IMG/VR virus record: IMGVR_UViG_3300032265_001669
Location: 1 to 44,923 of that record
DNA: 44,923 bases
Direction: 5' to 3' (one strand)
Origin: a virus
Shown here: positions 16,508 to 23,792 of the stretch, piece by piece
How the letters are laid out: each line of letters begins with the position of its first letter
How positions within the stretch are numbered: the stretch's first letter is position 1
Translations under genes and position numbers: made by a program
The notes under the pieces: model-generated
Seen by the model: the letters and a program-made list of their open reading frames with translations, nothing else
The model's database searches: none
What the model was told of the DNA's origin: nothing

Positions 16508-17082
16508 TGTGGTTTATCCAATTCTTTAAATGCTTCAGGAGCACGCCGAGCCGCTTGCTCGTTAAGTTTGGCCTGCTCTTTTGAGCGACGCAGAACATTA
16601 GCATCTCCAGTTGGCAGTGCCAACAACACGTAGGCTGTGAATTGATCACCTGAACGAACAACTACAGGATTGTCTCCTACATTCTTTGCACCATATGTTT
16701 CAACTCCAGTCACATCAACTGCATTGCATCGTGTGCGAGTTGCCTTCTCAATAGAGCTAGTACGAGATTGACTAGTCTCAAACTGCTTAGTTTGACTGTC
16801 AACAGTACCTCCTGCGCTATAACAGATATCAGACAAGGCATTGGTACGTGCCAAATGCACAGCCATGTTATAACTACCAGCAGTACCTTCAGCGGCCGCA
16901 AAAACAGCACTGTCGCTGAGTGGAACTCGGCTCATCCATTCAGGGCGCTTTTTAAGAGCCTGATCGATTGCCTTTTCACGATACTCACGTTCGTTATCAG
17001 CACGGCGTTCATAGGCATCACGAGTTGTACCGCAGGCCGCCAGCATAGCAACGATCGGAATTAGTAGTAGAGTCTTTTTCAT
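16504..17082 (-). CDS. LPP20-like outer-membrane lipoprotein
   Basis: 192 residues. A signal peptide ends in a lipobox L-A-A-C (C17), so the mature protein should be lipid-anchored in the envelope. The rest, with an AAAEGTAGSYNMAVHLARTNALSDIC helix and a TAYVLLALP strand, resembles LPP20-family lipoproteins, whose role is poorly known. Coupled by ATGA to the entericidin-like gene upstream. A phage-made lipoprotein could block receptors or alter the cell surface against superinfection; this is inferred. Confidence 0.72.
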   Translation of the reverse strand: MKKTLLLIPIVAMLAACGTTRDAYERRADNEREYREKAIDQALKKRPEWMSRVPLSDSAVFAAAEGTAGSYNMAVHLARTNALSDICYSAGGTVDSQTKQFETSQSRTSSIEKATRTRCNAVDVTGVETYGAKNVGDNPVVVRSGDQFTAYVLLALPTGDANVLRRSKEQAKLNEQAARRAPEAFKELDKPQ

Positions 17083-17195
17083 TTCATTTTCTCCTTAGTC
17101 CATTCGGCGGTTGACGAAATGTCTTTACCAATACCCGAAACGGTCGAACATGCGGCAAGTACACTTGCCAAAATAAGTGCTACGAAAATTTTCAT
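17079..17195 (-). CDS. entericidin-like small lipoprotein
   Basis: 38 residues: signal sequence, lipobox L-A-A-C (C16), then S-T-V-S-G-I-G-K-D-I-S, the conserved entericidin A/B core. Entericidins are tiny envelope lipoproteins linked to bacteriolysis in enteric bacteria. Its ATG overlaps the stop of the 42-residue gene (ATGA) and its stop overlaps the LPP20-like start, with AAGGAG near its end serving that next gene. Confidence 0.72.
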   Translation of the reverse strand: MKIFVALILASVLAACSTVSGIGKDISSTAEWTKEKMK

Positions 17196-17320
17196 TTTGC
17201 CAACTCCTGACTCTGAGTCTTAACTGTGTCTACACCTCGGTCCAACATCTTAGCAATACCGGAAAATCCAACAGTTGCCAAAACAAGTCCAAAGACTGTG
17301 CCTAAGATAAATGCCTTCAT
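17192..17320 (-). CDS. small membrane protein, 42 residues
   Basis: 42 residues: hydrophobic segment (about 3-24, GTVFGLVLATVGFSGIA) followed by a short charged tail. It starts after an AGAGAGG ribosome site and about 31 bases below a perfect sigma-70 promoter, so it is the first gene of the envelope operon. No lipobox. Function unknown. Confidence 0.65.
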   Translation of the reverse strand: MKAFILGTVFGLVLATVGFSGIAKMLDRGVDTVKTQSQELAK

Positions 17321-17350
17321 AAAAGCCTCTCTGTGTGTTAATATATGTTA

Positions 17351-17379
17351 ATTATATGACATGTAACTTCAAATGTCAA
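17351..17379 (-). promoter_or_regulatory. consensus sigma-70 promoter for the envelope-protein operon
   Basis: TTGACA (17374-17379), 17-base spacer, TATAAT (17351-17356) on the minus strand. The -35 box overlaps the end of the HNH gene. It drives the 42-residue protein, the entericidin-like lipoprotein, the LPP20-like lipoprotein and probably genes through clpP. Confidence 0.85.
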
Positions 17380-17854
17380 ACCTTTTGGCAACCATTTTGC
17401 ATAACTCTAAAAACTGCTCATGGGTCATTGCATTTTTAGCGCAGTTTGCCTGCCACGTTATCAATTGTACATTACTTTCCCAATATCCAATGCTACTATT
17501 AATTCGATCAATAGTACAACTATTTGGGTTAGTATTGTTACCAAAATCTCCGCCTCGTGTAAACTCTAGAGGAATTCCAGTGTAAGCACACTTCCAATCT
17601 TGTTTCTTGCCAATTTCCCATAATTGGTCTAAGTTAACATTAATAGACTTAGCATTATCTCTACTGTTAGCCCTTGCCAGATTTTGACGCAAGAATGTTA
17701 ACTTGTCTCGAACATCAAACCAATGTTCTAAAATTGGAACATATTCAGGCGGATCCCAAGTTTGCACTTGAGTTCGAAAGTTTACATCTCCCACATTAAG
17801 ATAACGCTTTGCGTTATAATAAACCGAAGACTCGTTTACCCGTTGAATTGACAT
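17369..17854 (-). CDS. HNH-like endonuclease
   Basis: 161 residues. The C-terminal half has a C-x-Y-T-G-I-P-L segment, then SCTIDRINSSIGYWESNVQLITWQANCAKN, the layout of phage HNH nucleases (ID-R-I-x-S ... G-Y ... N-V-Q-L). The first histidine position is not a His here, so activity is uncertain. Such proteins are often selfish homing nucleases or DNA-processing enzymes. It has its own promoter and an AAAGG site, so it is an independent single-gene unit. Confidence 0.75.
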   Translation of the reverse strand: MSIQRVNESSVYYNAKRYLNVGDVNFRTQVQTWDPPEYVPILEHWFDVRDKLTFLRQNLARANSRDNAKSINVNLDQLWEIGKKQDWKCAYTGIPLEFTRGGDFGNNTNPNSCTIDRINSSIGYWESNVQLITWQANCAKNAMTHEQFLELCKMVAKRFDI

Positions 17855-17886
17855 ACTGTGCCTTTCTTTTAAAATAGTATGAAGTT

Positions 17887-17915
17887 ATTGTATGTTCGAA
17901 ATCACCACTTGTCAA
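17887..17915 (-). promoter_or_regulatory. sigma-70 promoter for the HNH gene
   Basis: TTGACA (17910-17915), 17-base spacer, TACAAT (17887-17892) on the minus strand; one mismatch from consensus. The -35 box lies within the last codons of the gene upstream. Confidence 0.8.
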
Positions 17916-18243
17916 CTACTAACCAGTTTGCCTTGTTATCATCTAACTGACACATGACTCCGTGGTACACTCGTAGTTCACTATTTTTGACAGCACTTTC
18001 GGTAAACATTTTACATTGACTATTTCGATAACTGAAAACTTTATCAATTTTACTTTTACCAACTTCGCTTTCCAAAATCACATCACCGACTTTAATTTTT
18101 CTAACATCAGCACCTTCTTTGCATACTGTTGCAGTTTCGGTTTGAAATTTGCCTTCGTTTTCAATTTGAACTGTAGTTACTTTGCAATTGGTCGCGTATG
18201 CTTGAGCTGATACTAGCATTAAAAGGATCAAATACTTTTTCAT
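17902..18243 (-). CDS. secreted small protein with signal peptide
   Basis: 113 residues. An N-terminal signal peptide (about 1-17, cut after A-Y-A) leaves a mature domain of about 95 residues with four cysteines (near residues 20, 41, 77 and 98) that could form disulphides in the periplasm. A GDVILESEVGKSKID stretch suggests a small beta domain. No family recognised. Its ATG overlaps the stop of the upstream membrane gene. Confidence 0.62.
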   Translation of the reverse strand: MKKYLILLMLVSAQAYATNCKVTTVQIENEGKFQTETATVCKEGADVRKIKVGDVILESEVGKSKIDKVFSYRNSQCKMFTESAVKNSELRVYHGVMCQLDDNKANWLVVDKW

Positions 18244-18593
18244 GATTTATCGCACCTATAAGCAAACCACCAAATTGTGGCTTTTAGCCTACCGTTGTAG
18301 TCCTGATCATCGCTGTTAAGCAAATCGGGATCTGGGTTGAAGTTTTTATGGGCTTGCAAACGTTTGAGAATTTCTAGTTGATTGTTAGCCTTTTCACAAC
18401 TATTTGGAAAGTTCCAAAGTTCCTGATAACTCAAGACTTTGTAATAGGAATAGTCATAGGCCTTTTCTTTGGTAGCAGATTCGCCCCCGGAAAATGCAAG
18501 TATGAGCATTGACAGAATTGCTATGCCAGCAAAAAATCGTATAACAGGCCATAGCAATCCCAATATGCAAAGTGCCAGTAATCCCCAAATCAT
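18240..18593 (-). CDS. membrane-anchored protein, unknown
   Basis: 117 residues. A long hydrophobic N-terminus (about 2-35, possibly two short spans) carries a polar C-terminal domain with two cysteines and several aromatics. It may sit in the inner membrane with the tail in the periplasm, fitting its secreted partner downstream (ATGA overlap). Weak ribosome site. Function unknown. Confidence 0.58.
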   Translation of the reverse strand: MIWGLLALCILGLLWPVIRFFAGIAILSMLILAFSGGESATKEKAYDYSYYKVLSYQELWNFPNSCEKANNQLEILKRLQAHKNFNPDPDLLNSDDQDYNGRLKATIWWFAYRCDKS

Positions 18594-18624
18594 TTTGTAC
18601 TTTCTATTCTGTTACGATAGTGTT

Positions 18625-18653
18625 ATTATAACTGAATTACTGGTACTTGTCAT
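18625..18653 (-). promoter_or_regulatory. sigma-70 promoter for the two envelope genes at 17.9-18.6 kb
   Basis: ATGACA (18648-18653), 17-base spacer, TATAAT (18625-18630) on the minus strand. One mismatch at the -35 box. About 30 bases upstream of the membrane-protein ATG. Confidence 0.75.
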
Positions 18654-19077
18654 CCAATGTGACGCTCGAAAGACTAGCGATAGTTTGAAACTTTTCCCAG
18701 GCCATTTTAGCGGCAGGATTGTTTTCCAATTCACTATTTGGCAACACTGCTTCCAACCAAATTTCTGGACGGCGTGTTGGACGAGCACCAAACTGTCGAG
18801 GCTGATGCATTTTCCCGTCATCATAAAGCATAATGCTTATGCTACGGAATTTGTCTTCTTCATGATAGCCTGCCCATTCTGGATTGCTTTGGCTAAAGAA
18901 TCCTGTGGAGTAAGCATTATCCGTGCCGCCACCGTAGCCAATCCAAATACCAGACCACTGCTCATCGTCGTGCGGATCGAAGTCTGTACGTGTGATTAAA
19001 ATGAGTACATCGTCAATACTAACTTTGCCATCCACAATGTCTCGAACGCAACGACTATAACTTAATCCAATTTTCAT
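18637..19077 (-). CDS. conserved-looking phage protein, unknown
   Basis: 146 residues from the ATG at 19077, which has GGAAG upstream and follows the previous stop by one base; a longer open frame upstream is the overlapped neighbour. Acidic, with the blocks SYSRCVRDIVDG, TRTDFDPHDDEQW and WIGYGGGT. No enzyme motif is recognised. Predicted soluble. The compact blocks look like a widespread phage family without known function. Confidence 0.6.
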   Translation of the reverse strand: MKIGLSYSRCVRDIVDGKVSIDDVLILITRTDFDPHDDEQWSGIWIGYGGGTDNAYSTGFFSQSNPEWAGYHEEDKFRSISIMLYDDGKMHQPRQFGARPTRRPEIWLEAVLPNSELENNPAAKMAWEKFQTIASLSSVTLDDKYQ

Positions 19078-19078
19078 A

Positions 19079-19312
19079 TTATCTTCCAGTTTGTGTTTTA
19101 CTAATTGTAGGACCTTCGCTGGTAAAATCCATGCCAGCACTACGGCCTTCGTATATTCTACCATTCCAATTCATCATTAGTTTAACTGCCTTGTTCATTA
19201 CTACAGTAAGATTACGACCTTCATTGAAAGCCATAATCTCACCTTTTACTTCACGTCCGCTAGACACTTGTTTAACAACGCACGTATCACTGTGCCTGGT
19301 TATCGTTGCCAT
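19079..19312 (-). CDS. small beta-rich protein, unknown
   Basis: 77 residues with alternating hydrophobic beta pattern (TCVVKQVSSGREVKGEIMAF, LTVVMNKAVKLMMNWNGRIYEGRSAG). The ATG lies inside the 3' end of the overlapping coiled-coil gene in another frame. No family recognised; a small OB-like or barrel fold is possible. Confidence 0.55.
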   Translation of the reverse strand: MATITRHSDTCVVKQVSSGREVKGEIMAFNEGRNLTVVMNKAVKLMMNWNGRIYEGRSAGMDFTSEGPTISKTQTGR

Positions 19313-19466
19313 TTAGGCCACCTTCCAGTTCAGTTATACGGGCTGTAAGTTCTTTGACTGCACCTTCAAGTTTTTCAATATGTTCAGCAATCTGTTTCAT
19401 AAATTCCAAACTATTATTTGCAGTCAATCGAACCATCTCTGGTACTGATAGTGTTTCATCTGTCAT
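19287..19466 (-). CDS. small coiled-coil protein, 59 residues
   Basis: A 59-residue frame beginning MTDETLSVPEMV with heptad-like I/L spacing over residues 20-50 (IAEHIEKLEGAVKELTARITELEGG), a clear coiled coil. It starts directly after the phosphoesterase TAA and overlaps the next gene by 26 bases in a different frame. That fit makes it a likely gene that small-size cut-offs would miss. Confidence 0.55.
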   Translation of the reverse strand: MTDETLSVPEMVRLTANNSLEFMKQIAEHIEKLEGAVKELTARITELEGGLNGNDNQAQ

Positions 19467-20357
19467 TTAAATCTCCAATAAAATATTAGGGTTCCAGCCA
19501 GTGTCTTCGCTGTAACCATCGTTTTCGTAACCACGTGGGTTACATACAACACGAGTCTCACCAATCACATAATCAAAAGGATGATGAGTATGGCCATGTG
19601 TCCATAGAACAATCTGCGGATGATCCATAATAAACTCACTTAGATCACTGTGGTATCCACCGTTCATCAATGTATCGTTACCGTACATTGGATGACAACT
19701 TTGGAAACTAGGGCTGTGATGTCCAACTACTACAACCTTTTTGTCTTTATGTTCCTCAACAATTAGTTTGATGTAGGCCAGTGTCTTGTCATGTCTAATA
19801 GCAACATCCAACGCACTCATAGTGGCAAAACTTCTTTTGTCGTTACGAATGATACGGAAGTCGTTCATCATGTCTTTAATGGCATGCATTGTGAGCGGAT
19901 CTCGCCGGTTCATATCAGTCCACAGTGTTCCACCAACAAAGACCACATCAGTGACTTCACCTGTTTCTTTATTACGATCTTGAATAGTGTAGGTATCATT
20001 CTCTAACATATGAATGTTAGGATACTTAGCGCACTCGTCACGCATGTGTTCAATGCTGTCGTAGAATCTACCATTGTAAAATTCATGATTGCCCATAATG
20101 TAAATTACATGTGGGAACTGGAAACTGCAACGCTTAAAGAAATCACGAAACTTTTGAGCACGTTCTTGTCTCCGACCCAATCCAGTGCCGTTAGCAATGG
20201 CCGCTTGATCCGCAGTATTGTTAGGCTCTGGATGGTCGTGGAGATCCTGTGCGATCATAATATCGCCACCGAGGATCAGGACATCGTAATCTTGATCATT
20301 TTGAATGTTGCAGTCGCTAAACTCCAAATGGAGATCACTGACTAATTTGATTCTCAT
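19467..20357 (-). CDS. calcineurin-like metallophosphoesterase
   Basis: 296 residues from the ATG at 20357; the frame extends 30 codons upstream but the true N-terminus MRIKLVSDLHLEF carries motif I. The metallophosphoesterase motifs are in order: D8-x-H10, GGDI (about 34-37), GNHEF (near 103), H in VVVGHHSPS and GHTHH near 260. These ligate two metals for hydrolysis of phosphomono- or diesters. The substrate could be a nucleotide, RNA end or protein. It overlaps the end of the zinc-finger gene by 23 bases. Confidence 0.85.
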   Translation of the reverse strand: MRIKLVSDLHLEFSDCNIQNDQDYDVLILGGDIMIAQDLHDHPEPNNTADQAAIANGTGLGRRQERAQKFRDFFKRCSFQFPHVIYIMGNHEFYNGRFYDSIEHMRDECAKYPNIHMLENDTYTIQDRNKETGEVTDVVFVGGTLWTDMNRRDPLTMHAIKDMMNDFRIIRNDKRSFATMSALDVAIRHDKTLAYIKLIVEEHKDKKVVVVGHHSPSFQSCHPMYGNDTLMNGGYHSDLSEFIMDHPQIVLWTHGHTHHPFDYVIGETRVVCNPRGYENDGYSEDTGWNPNILLEI

Positions 20358-20937
20358 ATTCTGCTCGTTTCTTTTCTCTTTGTTCTTCACATGCCGTACA
20401 CAATGTACGCACCCATCCACCGCCATGGCGGTTACCGGGATTACCACAACCTTCGCAAGTACATCCGCTCATAGCTTCTGCCATAGTGACCATGCCACTA
20501 ATATATTCGTCACCGCCTGTGTAGTAAAAACGCAGTGTGCCAAACTTTTCTTTAACTTGATCCAATGTTACTTGGGGAACAAGTTCTGGAACATCACGTA
20601 GGGGATTCTTAATCATGTCTTCGCAACGTTCACGGATATAGTCTGCACTAATGGTTGGTTTGTCTGCGTACTCTTTAGCAACCAAATCAGCAAACAATTC
20701 TGCATTACCACTCTTACCAGCTTGTGCCATCTCGTTATATTTGACAGCCCAATTATGTTGTTTCTCTTTCCAATCAATGTGATGTTGAATATTGCCCATA
20801 AGTTGATTAAGGATATTGTACCAACCATCACCGCACTCAAAGCCCCAACACATACAAGTTTCTTTCATGTCCTTGTTGCGGTTAACCATCATCTTTGGAT
20901 ACTTCTCACAAAGCAATTTATCTAATTCTTGTTTCAT
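20335..20937 (-). CDS. zinc-ribbon phage protein, unknown
   Basis: 200 residues. The C-terminal third holds a KFGTLRFYYTGG block and a cysteine set (C-x-C-x2-C-x2-C ... C-x2-C, about 158-183, with GGGWVRTLC) that should bind zinc. The N-terminal half is helical with a C-x-C-W-G-F-E-C cluster (about 28-35). This arrangement recurs in phage proteins without known function; nucleic acid binding is plausible. ATGA junction with the upstream gene. Confidence 0.65.
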   Translation of the reverse strand: MKQELDKLLCEKYPKMMVNRNKDMKETCMCWGFECGDGWYNILNQLMGNIQHHIDWKEKQHNWAVKYNEMAQAGKSGNAELFADLVAKEYADKPTISADYIRERCEDMIKNPLRDVPELVPQVTLDQVKEKFGTLRFYYTGGDEYISGMVTMAEAMSGCTCEGCGNPGNRHGGGWVRTLCTACEEQREKKRAEYENQISQ

Positions 20938-21626
20938 TGCGCCGCCTTCACATAGTTGAGTCTGGTTACATCATTTTGATGTTTCCAATGTTTTGTGTGA
21001 TCCTTAACCTTTGCTTTTACTATAACACAGGCACCTAGGTTAAGGCTTGTCTTGTTAATCCAAGACGCCATCTTATTGTTTATTATAGCATCTATATTGT
21101 AGCCTTCAAAGTTTTTTGACTTAACTGACGAAAGAATTTCTGCATCTAAGTCTTTAAGGTTACTGCCTACTTCTCCCAAATGACCTTCGTCTACACTTCG
21201 AGCAACTTTCTTAAGTTTGTTTTGCACCCTGTCCTTGACATAGACGTGTGGCAAACAGGCAATGTAACCAAAGTTTTTTGATTCAATATTTTCCGAACTT
21301 AGAAAACTGTTGATGTTAGTTTGGAAATCGTTCTCACCTTCAATGGCCGCAAACAGCAATCGCTTGTAATAAGTTTTAATTTCCTGTGCAAGTACAACAT
21401 CTTCATCTGCGATCTTAAGAGGCATAGGTGCATCTTTTGGATCAGCAGTCCAATTAGTAGGATTTACTGTACACAACATCTGCATCTTATTAGTCTGTTT
21501 GGTGTACATATAAATGCCATCAGAGCTGTAAACACCTTCTGCTTCTTTTAGATATTCACCATTTACTCGCTGTGCCGCACAAGCCAATTCTAAAACTTGC
21601 TGGGTTGGAAACTCTTTTTTGGACAT
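20934..21626 (-). CDS. phage protein, unknown
   Basis: 230 residues, soluble, mixed composition. It starts MSKKEFPTQQVLELACAAQRVNGEYL, has an SSDGIYMYTKQTNKMQMLCTV block, and ends with an aromatic and basic segment (HTKHWKHQND). No catalytic motif seen. First gene below a sigma-70 promoter and coupled by ATGA to the zinc-ribbon gene. Function unknown. Confidence 0.6.
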   Translation of the reverse strand: MSKKEFPTQQVLELACAAQRVNGEYLKEAEGVYSSDGIYMYTKQTNKMQMLCTVNPTNWTADPKDAPMPLKIADEDVVLAQEIKTYYKRLLFAAIEGENDFQTNINSFLSSENIESKNFGYIACLPHVYVKDRVQNKLKKVARSVDEGHLGEVGSNLKDLDAEILSSVKSKNFEGYNIDAIINNKMASWINKTSLNLGACVIVKAKVKDHTKHWKHQNDVTRLNYVKAAQ

Positions 21627-21659
21627 TGCTCGCTCGCTACATGAGTTAATATACTTTGT

Positions 21660-21688
21660 ATTTTACATGAAAATATGTCGAGTGTCAA
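21660..21688 (-). promoter_or_regulatory. sigma-70 promoter
   Basis: TTGACA (21683-21688), 17-base spacer, TAAAAT (21660-21665) on the minus strand. The -35 box overlaps the end of the HEFRH gene. It would drive the block from 21.6 down to about 18.6 kb. Confidence 0.75.
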
Positions 21689-22325
21689 CCGTTTGTAAGT
21701 GCTTATAGACTTTTTTGGCTAATTTCTTGGTTACAGGACTTAGCCCAAAAATACTAAGATATGCGCAAAATGTTGGGCTAACATATTGTGAACCTTTTCG
21801 CATCTTACTCATAATACTAATCTTGCTCATATATCGACTAGCACGTTCTTTTGACATAAATCTTAACAGTTCAATTGCGATGCTAAATGCATACGCATCC
21901 AGTTCGTCTTGACTTGCCAAATATGCTTCGTATGGGGATTCGATAGGATCTACGTAATCGTTGTAATTGCGTAATTTACTTTGGTATTGGTGACGAAACT
22001 CGTGTACTGTAGCATCATATATTTCTATAAGAAAGTTAGTAATATGATGTAAACCAAATTCTTCATCGCCAGTTAGATTATGATGAATAATAACTTCTAT
22101 AGGTGTGTCACCATCCAAGTCATTTTCGTTATCGTAGTATGCCATTACATACCAGCGGTCGGTATCTAAATCCTTATCTTTCTTAGTCCTGATAGTTAAA
22201 TCCAATCCTTGTTCTTTGAATTCTTTACGGACTCGATTTATTAATTTTTTAAAAGTTGTTGCACCGTTGGTCGTTAATCGAACTTGCTGGCAAACTGTGT
22301 TGACTTGCTCGATTAACGAATTCAT
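21663..22325 (-). CDS. metallopeptidase-like protein (HEFRH)
   Basis: 220 residues. The HExxH motif is H108-E109-F-R-H112, with an acidic helix (SQDELDAYAFSIAIELL, about 138-154) offering E141 as third ligand. No signal peptide. The layout resembles the 242-residue HEIIH protein at 14.0-14.7 kb, so the two may be distant paralogues. Substrate unknown. Located directly after the IF-1-like gene with only one base between stop and start. Confidence 0.68.
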   Translation of the reverse strand: MNSLIEQVNTVCQQVRLTTNGATTFKKLINRVRKEFKEQGLDLTIRTKKDKDLDTDRWYVMAYYDNENDLDGDTPIEVIIHHNLTGDEEFGLHHITNFLIEIYDATVHEFRHQYQSKLRNYNDYVDPIESPYEAYLASQDELDAYAFSIAIELLRFMSKERASRYMSKISIMSKMRKGSQYVSPTFCAYLSIFGLSPVTKKLAKKVYKHLQTVDTRHIFM

Positions 22326-22326
22326 A

Positions 22327-22545
22327 TTACAACCTATAAGTTACGCGGCCCTTTGTTAGATCATAAGGGCTTACTTCTAATCGGACGTTATCGCCCAAAA
22401 TGATTCTAATTTTGTTTTGCTTCAATCGACCACCCATGTAACATAACAATGGTTTAGGCATATTTTCTACTTTTACTCTAAACATGTTGCCTGGCAAAAC
22501 TTCTTCAACTTCTCCAGTTAGTTCTATAATGTCGTCTTTAGCCAT
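22327..22545 (-). CDS. infA: translation initiation factor IF-1
   Basis: 72 residues, the same length as Escherichia coli IF-1, and aligned end to end: MAKDDIIE-x-G-x-V, the M-F-R-V-x-V-E-N strand, GGRLKQNKIRI, GD-x-V-x-L-x-V-S-PYDL-T-KGR. It is a single OB-fold that binds the ribosomal A site with IF-2 and IF-3. A phage copy could favour phage mRNAs or replace the host factor late in infection. The start lies inside the end of the AbrB-like gene (8-base overlap). IF-1 is an unusual phage gene. Confidence 0.9.
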   Translation of the reverse strand: MAKDDIIELTGEVEEVLPGNMFRVKVENMPKPLLCYMGGRLKQNKIRIILGDNVRLEVSPYDLTKGRVTYRL

Positions 22546-22708
22546 TAGTTGCCTTTGATATGGTCCATGAGCCGTTGCCCATATCGGTCCATTCTAATGT
22601 GTCGCCTTCTTTCCAACCCTGTGTTTCCAGCAGTTCAGGCGGCAATGGCAGAACTATGTCTCCGCTACCGTCATCTGCTTCTTCGACTGTTACAGTCCAA
22701 TTTTTCAT
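22538..22708 (-). CDS. AbrB/MazE-like swapped-hairpin protein
   Basis: 56 residues. The sequence WTVTVEEADDGSGDIVLPLPPELLETQGWKEGDTLEW has the spacing of SpoVT/AbrB-type domains (strand, L-P-x-E-L-L helix, GW-x-GD-x-L strand), which dimerise and bind DNA or act as antitoxins. No toxin partner is adjacent. It overlaps IF-1 by 8 bases, so the two are probably translated together. Confidence 0.65.
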   Translation of the reverse strand: MKNWTVTVEEADDGSGDIVLPLPPELLETQGWKEGDTLEWTDMGNGSWTISKATNG

Positions 22709-22724
22709 AGTATTATTTACCGTG

Positions 22725-23279
22725 TTATTCTTCTTCAGTGTAAGGAATTGGTCTCCAACCTAGCCGATTTAAATCCAATTCAATTTCTTCGGTTACTGTA
22801 CCTTCTGGCACATAATCTCGTCCATCGGGATCTGGAGTAGGGACATAATGGTCTAAACCAAATCCCGCTTCTTGATTTCCAATGCCCGAGCAGTACCAAT
22901 CAATGTAGTCGCCCTTTTCCTGCATGTCAGCAACGATACCACCAGCATGCCGCCAACTGCAACTCCAAGTTTGGCCTTTCATCTCTTGCCAAAAATCTCT
23001 ACTTTGCCAATCCATGTTGCACATTGCGGCGTACAAGTTTTGAGCATAGTTGTCGGACTCTTTAACTTTGTCACAAAGTTCTTTGCTACTGCGCAAATCG
23101 TATTCCATATTGTGCTTTTGCCAAATTGGATCATTGATCTTGTTAGCATCATCAATCTTGATTTGATCCCACATGTCAATATAGGCTTGGTTGGGCTCTT
23201 CGCCCTTTTCTTCTGCCCGCTTGATTGCACCTTCTTTTTGAAAGGTGTGCCGTTCAGGGCTACTTGCTACTTTTTTCAT
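22725..23279 (-). CDS. conserved-looking phage protein, unknown
   Basis: 184 residues, acidic, soluble. A central W/C-rich block (MCNMDWQSRDFWQEMKGQ, then CSWRHAGGIVADM and GDYIDWYCSG) is followed by a proline-rich acidic tail. No catalytic motif recognised. TAATG coupling with the upstream secreted HEFRH protein. Confidence 0.58.
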   Translation of the reverse strand: MKKVASSPERHTFQKEGAIKRAEEKGEEPNQAYIDMWDQIKIDDANKINDPIWQKHNMEYDLRSSKELCDKVKESDNYAQNLYAAMCNMDWQSRDFWQEMKGQTWSCSWRHAGGIVADMQEKGDYIDWYCSGIGNQEAGFGLDHYVPTPDPDGRDYVPEGTVTEEIELDLNRLGWRPIPYTEEE

Positions 23280-23599
23280 TAATGAAAACTTCCTTGAATG
23301 CAGTGTCGGAATTCGTGTCCGAGAATATCGTTGTTAGTACGATACCCGACTATGATAGTGCAAGTCCGTTCGTTATGGAAACTACAGGCTTCCATAGTTG
23401 CTCCTCTGAACCCGCCAAATCCACGACGTTTGCTTTCAGCTTCGCAAGTTTGCATAACGTTATCTGTTCTGATAACTTTGACTTGTGTTTCGGTTGTCAC
23501 TAGATTTTGAATAGAATACATCTCAGTTGCTGATTTTTCCAATTGAGCATTTGCGTTCATAGTTACTGCTGTTAACAAAACTACCAGTATCTTTTTCAT
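23279..23599 (-). CDS. secreted HExxH protein
   Basis: 106 residues with a signal peptide (about 1-18, cut after ANA). The HExxH motif is at the extreme C-terminus (H95-E96-F-R-H99), leaving only seven residues after it, so a third metal ligand must come from earlier or the site is incomplete. Three cysteines could pair in the periplasm. Possible envelope protease or a degenerate relative of one. First protein gene after the tRNA-like element, with AAAGG upstream. Confidence 0.6.
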   Translation of the reverse strand: MKKILVVLLTAVTMNANAQLEKSATEMYSIQNLVTTETQVKVIRTDNVMQTCEAESKRRGFGGFRGATMEACSFHNERTCTIIVGYRTNNDILGHEFRHCIQGSFH

Positions 23600-23629
23600 A
23601 AACTGCCTTTCTGTGCCTGTGTGTTAAAA

Positions 23630-23740
23630 TGGTGTAGACGGTAGGATTCGAACCTACAAAGCCACCCTAAGGGCTAGGCCAATTCCCTCCGTTCGCTTGC
23701 GCTACTAGGAGGAGGTATACCAAGTTCCACTCACGTCTAC
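23630..23740 (-). tRNA. tRNA-like element with atypical anticodon region
   Basis: Minus strand. A perfect 7-bp acceptor stem pairs 23734-23740 with 23634-23640. A canonical T-arm (GTAGG-TTCGAAT-CCTAC) precedes it, a Leu-like D-loop (GGAACTTGGTA) follows it, and the 3' end encodes ACCA. Total length 111 bases with CCA, longer than class II tRNAs. Between D- and T-arms are two hairpins: one with CCTCC/GGAGG and a GCAA-type cap, and one with AGCC/GGCT around CTTAGGGT, where U33-UAG-G37 would fit a Leu(UAG) anticodon in an 8-base loop. The order of a normal long variable arm is not met, so decoding function is doubtful. Confidence 0.6.
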
Positions 23741-23746
23741 AATGTA

Positions 23747-23775
23747 ATTGTATAGGTTTTTTAAGATAGTGTCAA
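23747..23775 (-). promoter_or_regulatory. sigma-70 promoter for the tRNA-like element and downstream genes
   Basis: TTGACA (23770-23775), 17-base spacer, TACAAT (23747-23752) on the minus strand. The predicted start falls at or just before the first base of the tRNA-like element, so the RNA is the leader of this transcript. Confidence 0.8.
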
Positions 23776-23784
23776 CCTTAAACG

Positions 23785-23792
23785 AGTAAATA
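23785..23792 (+). promoter_or_regulatory. possible late promoter (AGTAAATA) at the island edge
   Basis: Plus-strand TAAATA core about 24 bases before the first island ATG. Weaker than NATAAATA because the second base is G. On the opposite strand, CATAAATA occurs at 23811-23818 and could serve the tRNA operon late in infection. Confidence 0.35.

Noticed and set aside
18469-18999. Plus-strand open frame of 176 codons
   Set aside because: It crosses three well-supported leftward genes and a promoter and has no ribosome site.
23630-23740. tmRNA or selenocysteine tRNA
   Set aside because: No tag-peptide region or long pseudoknot chain, and the acceptor and T-arm lengths do not fit a Sec tRNA.
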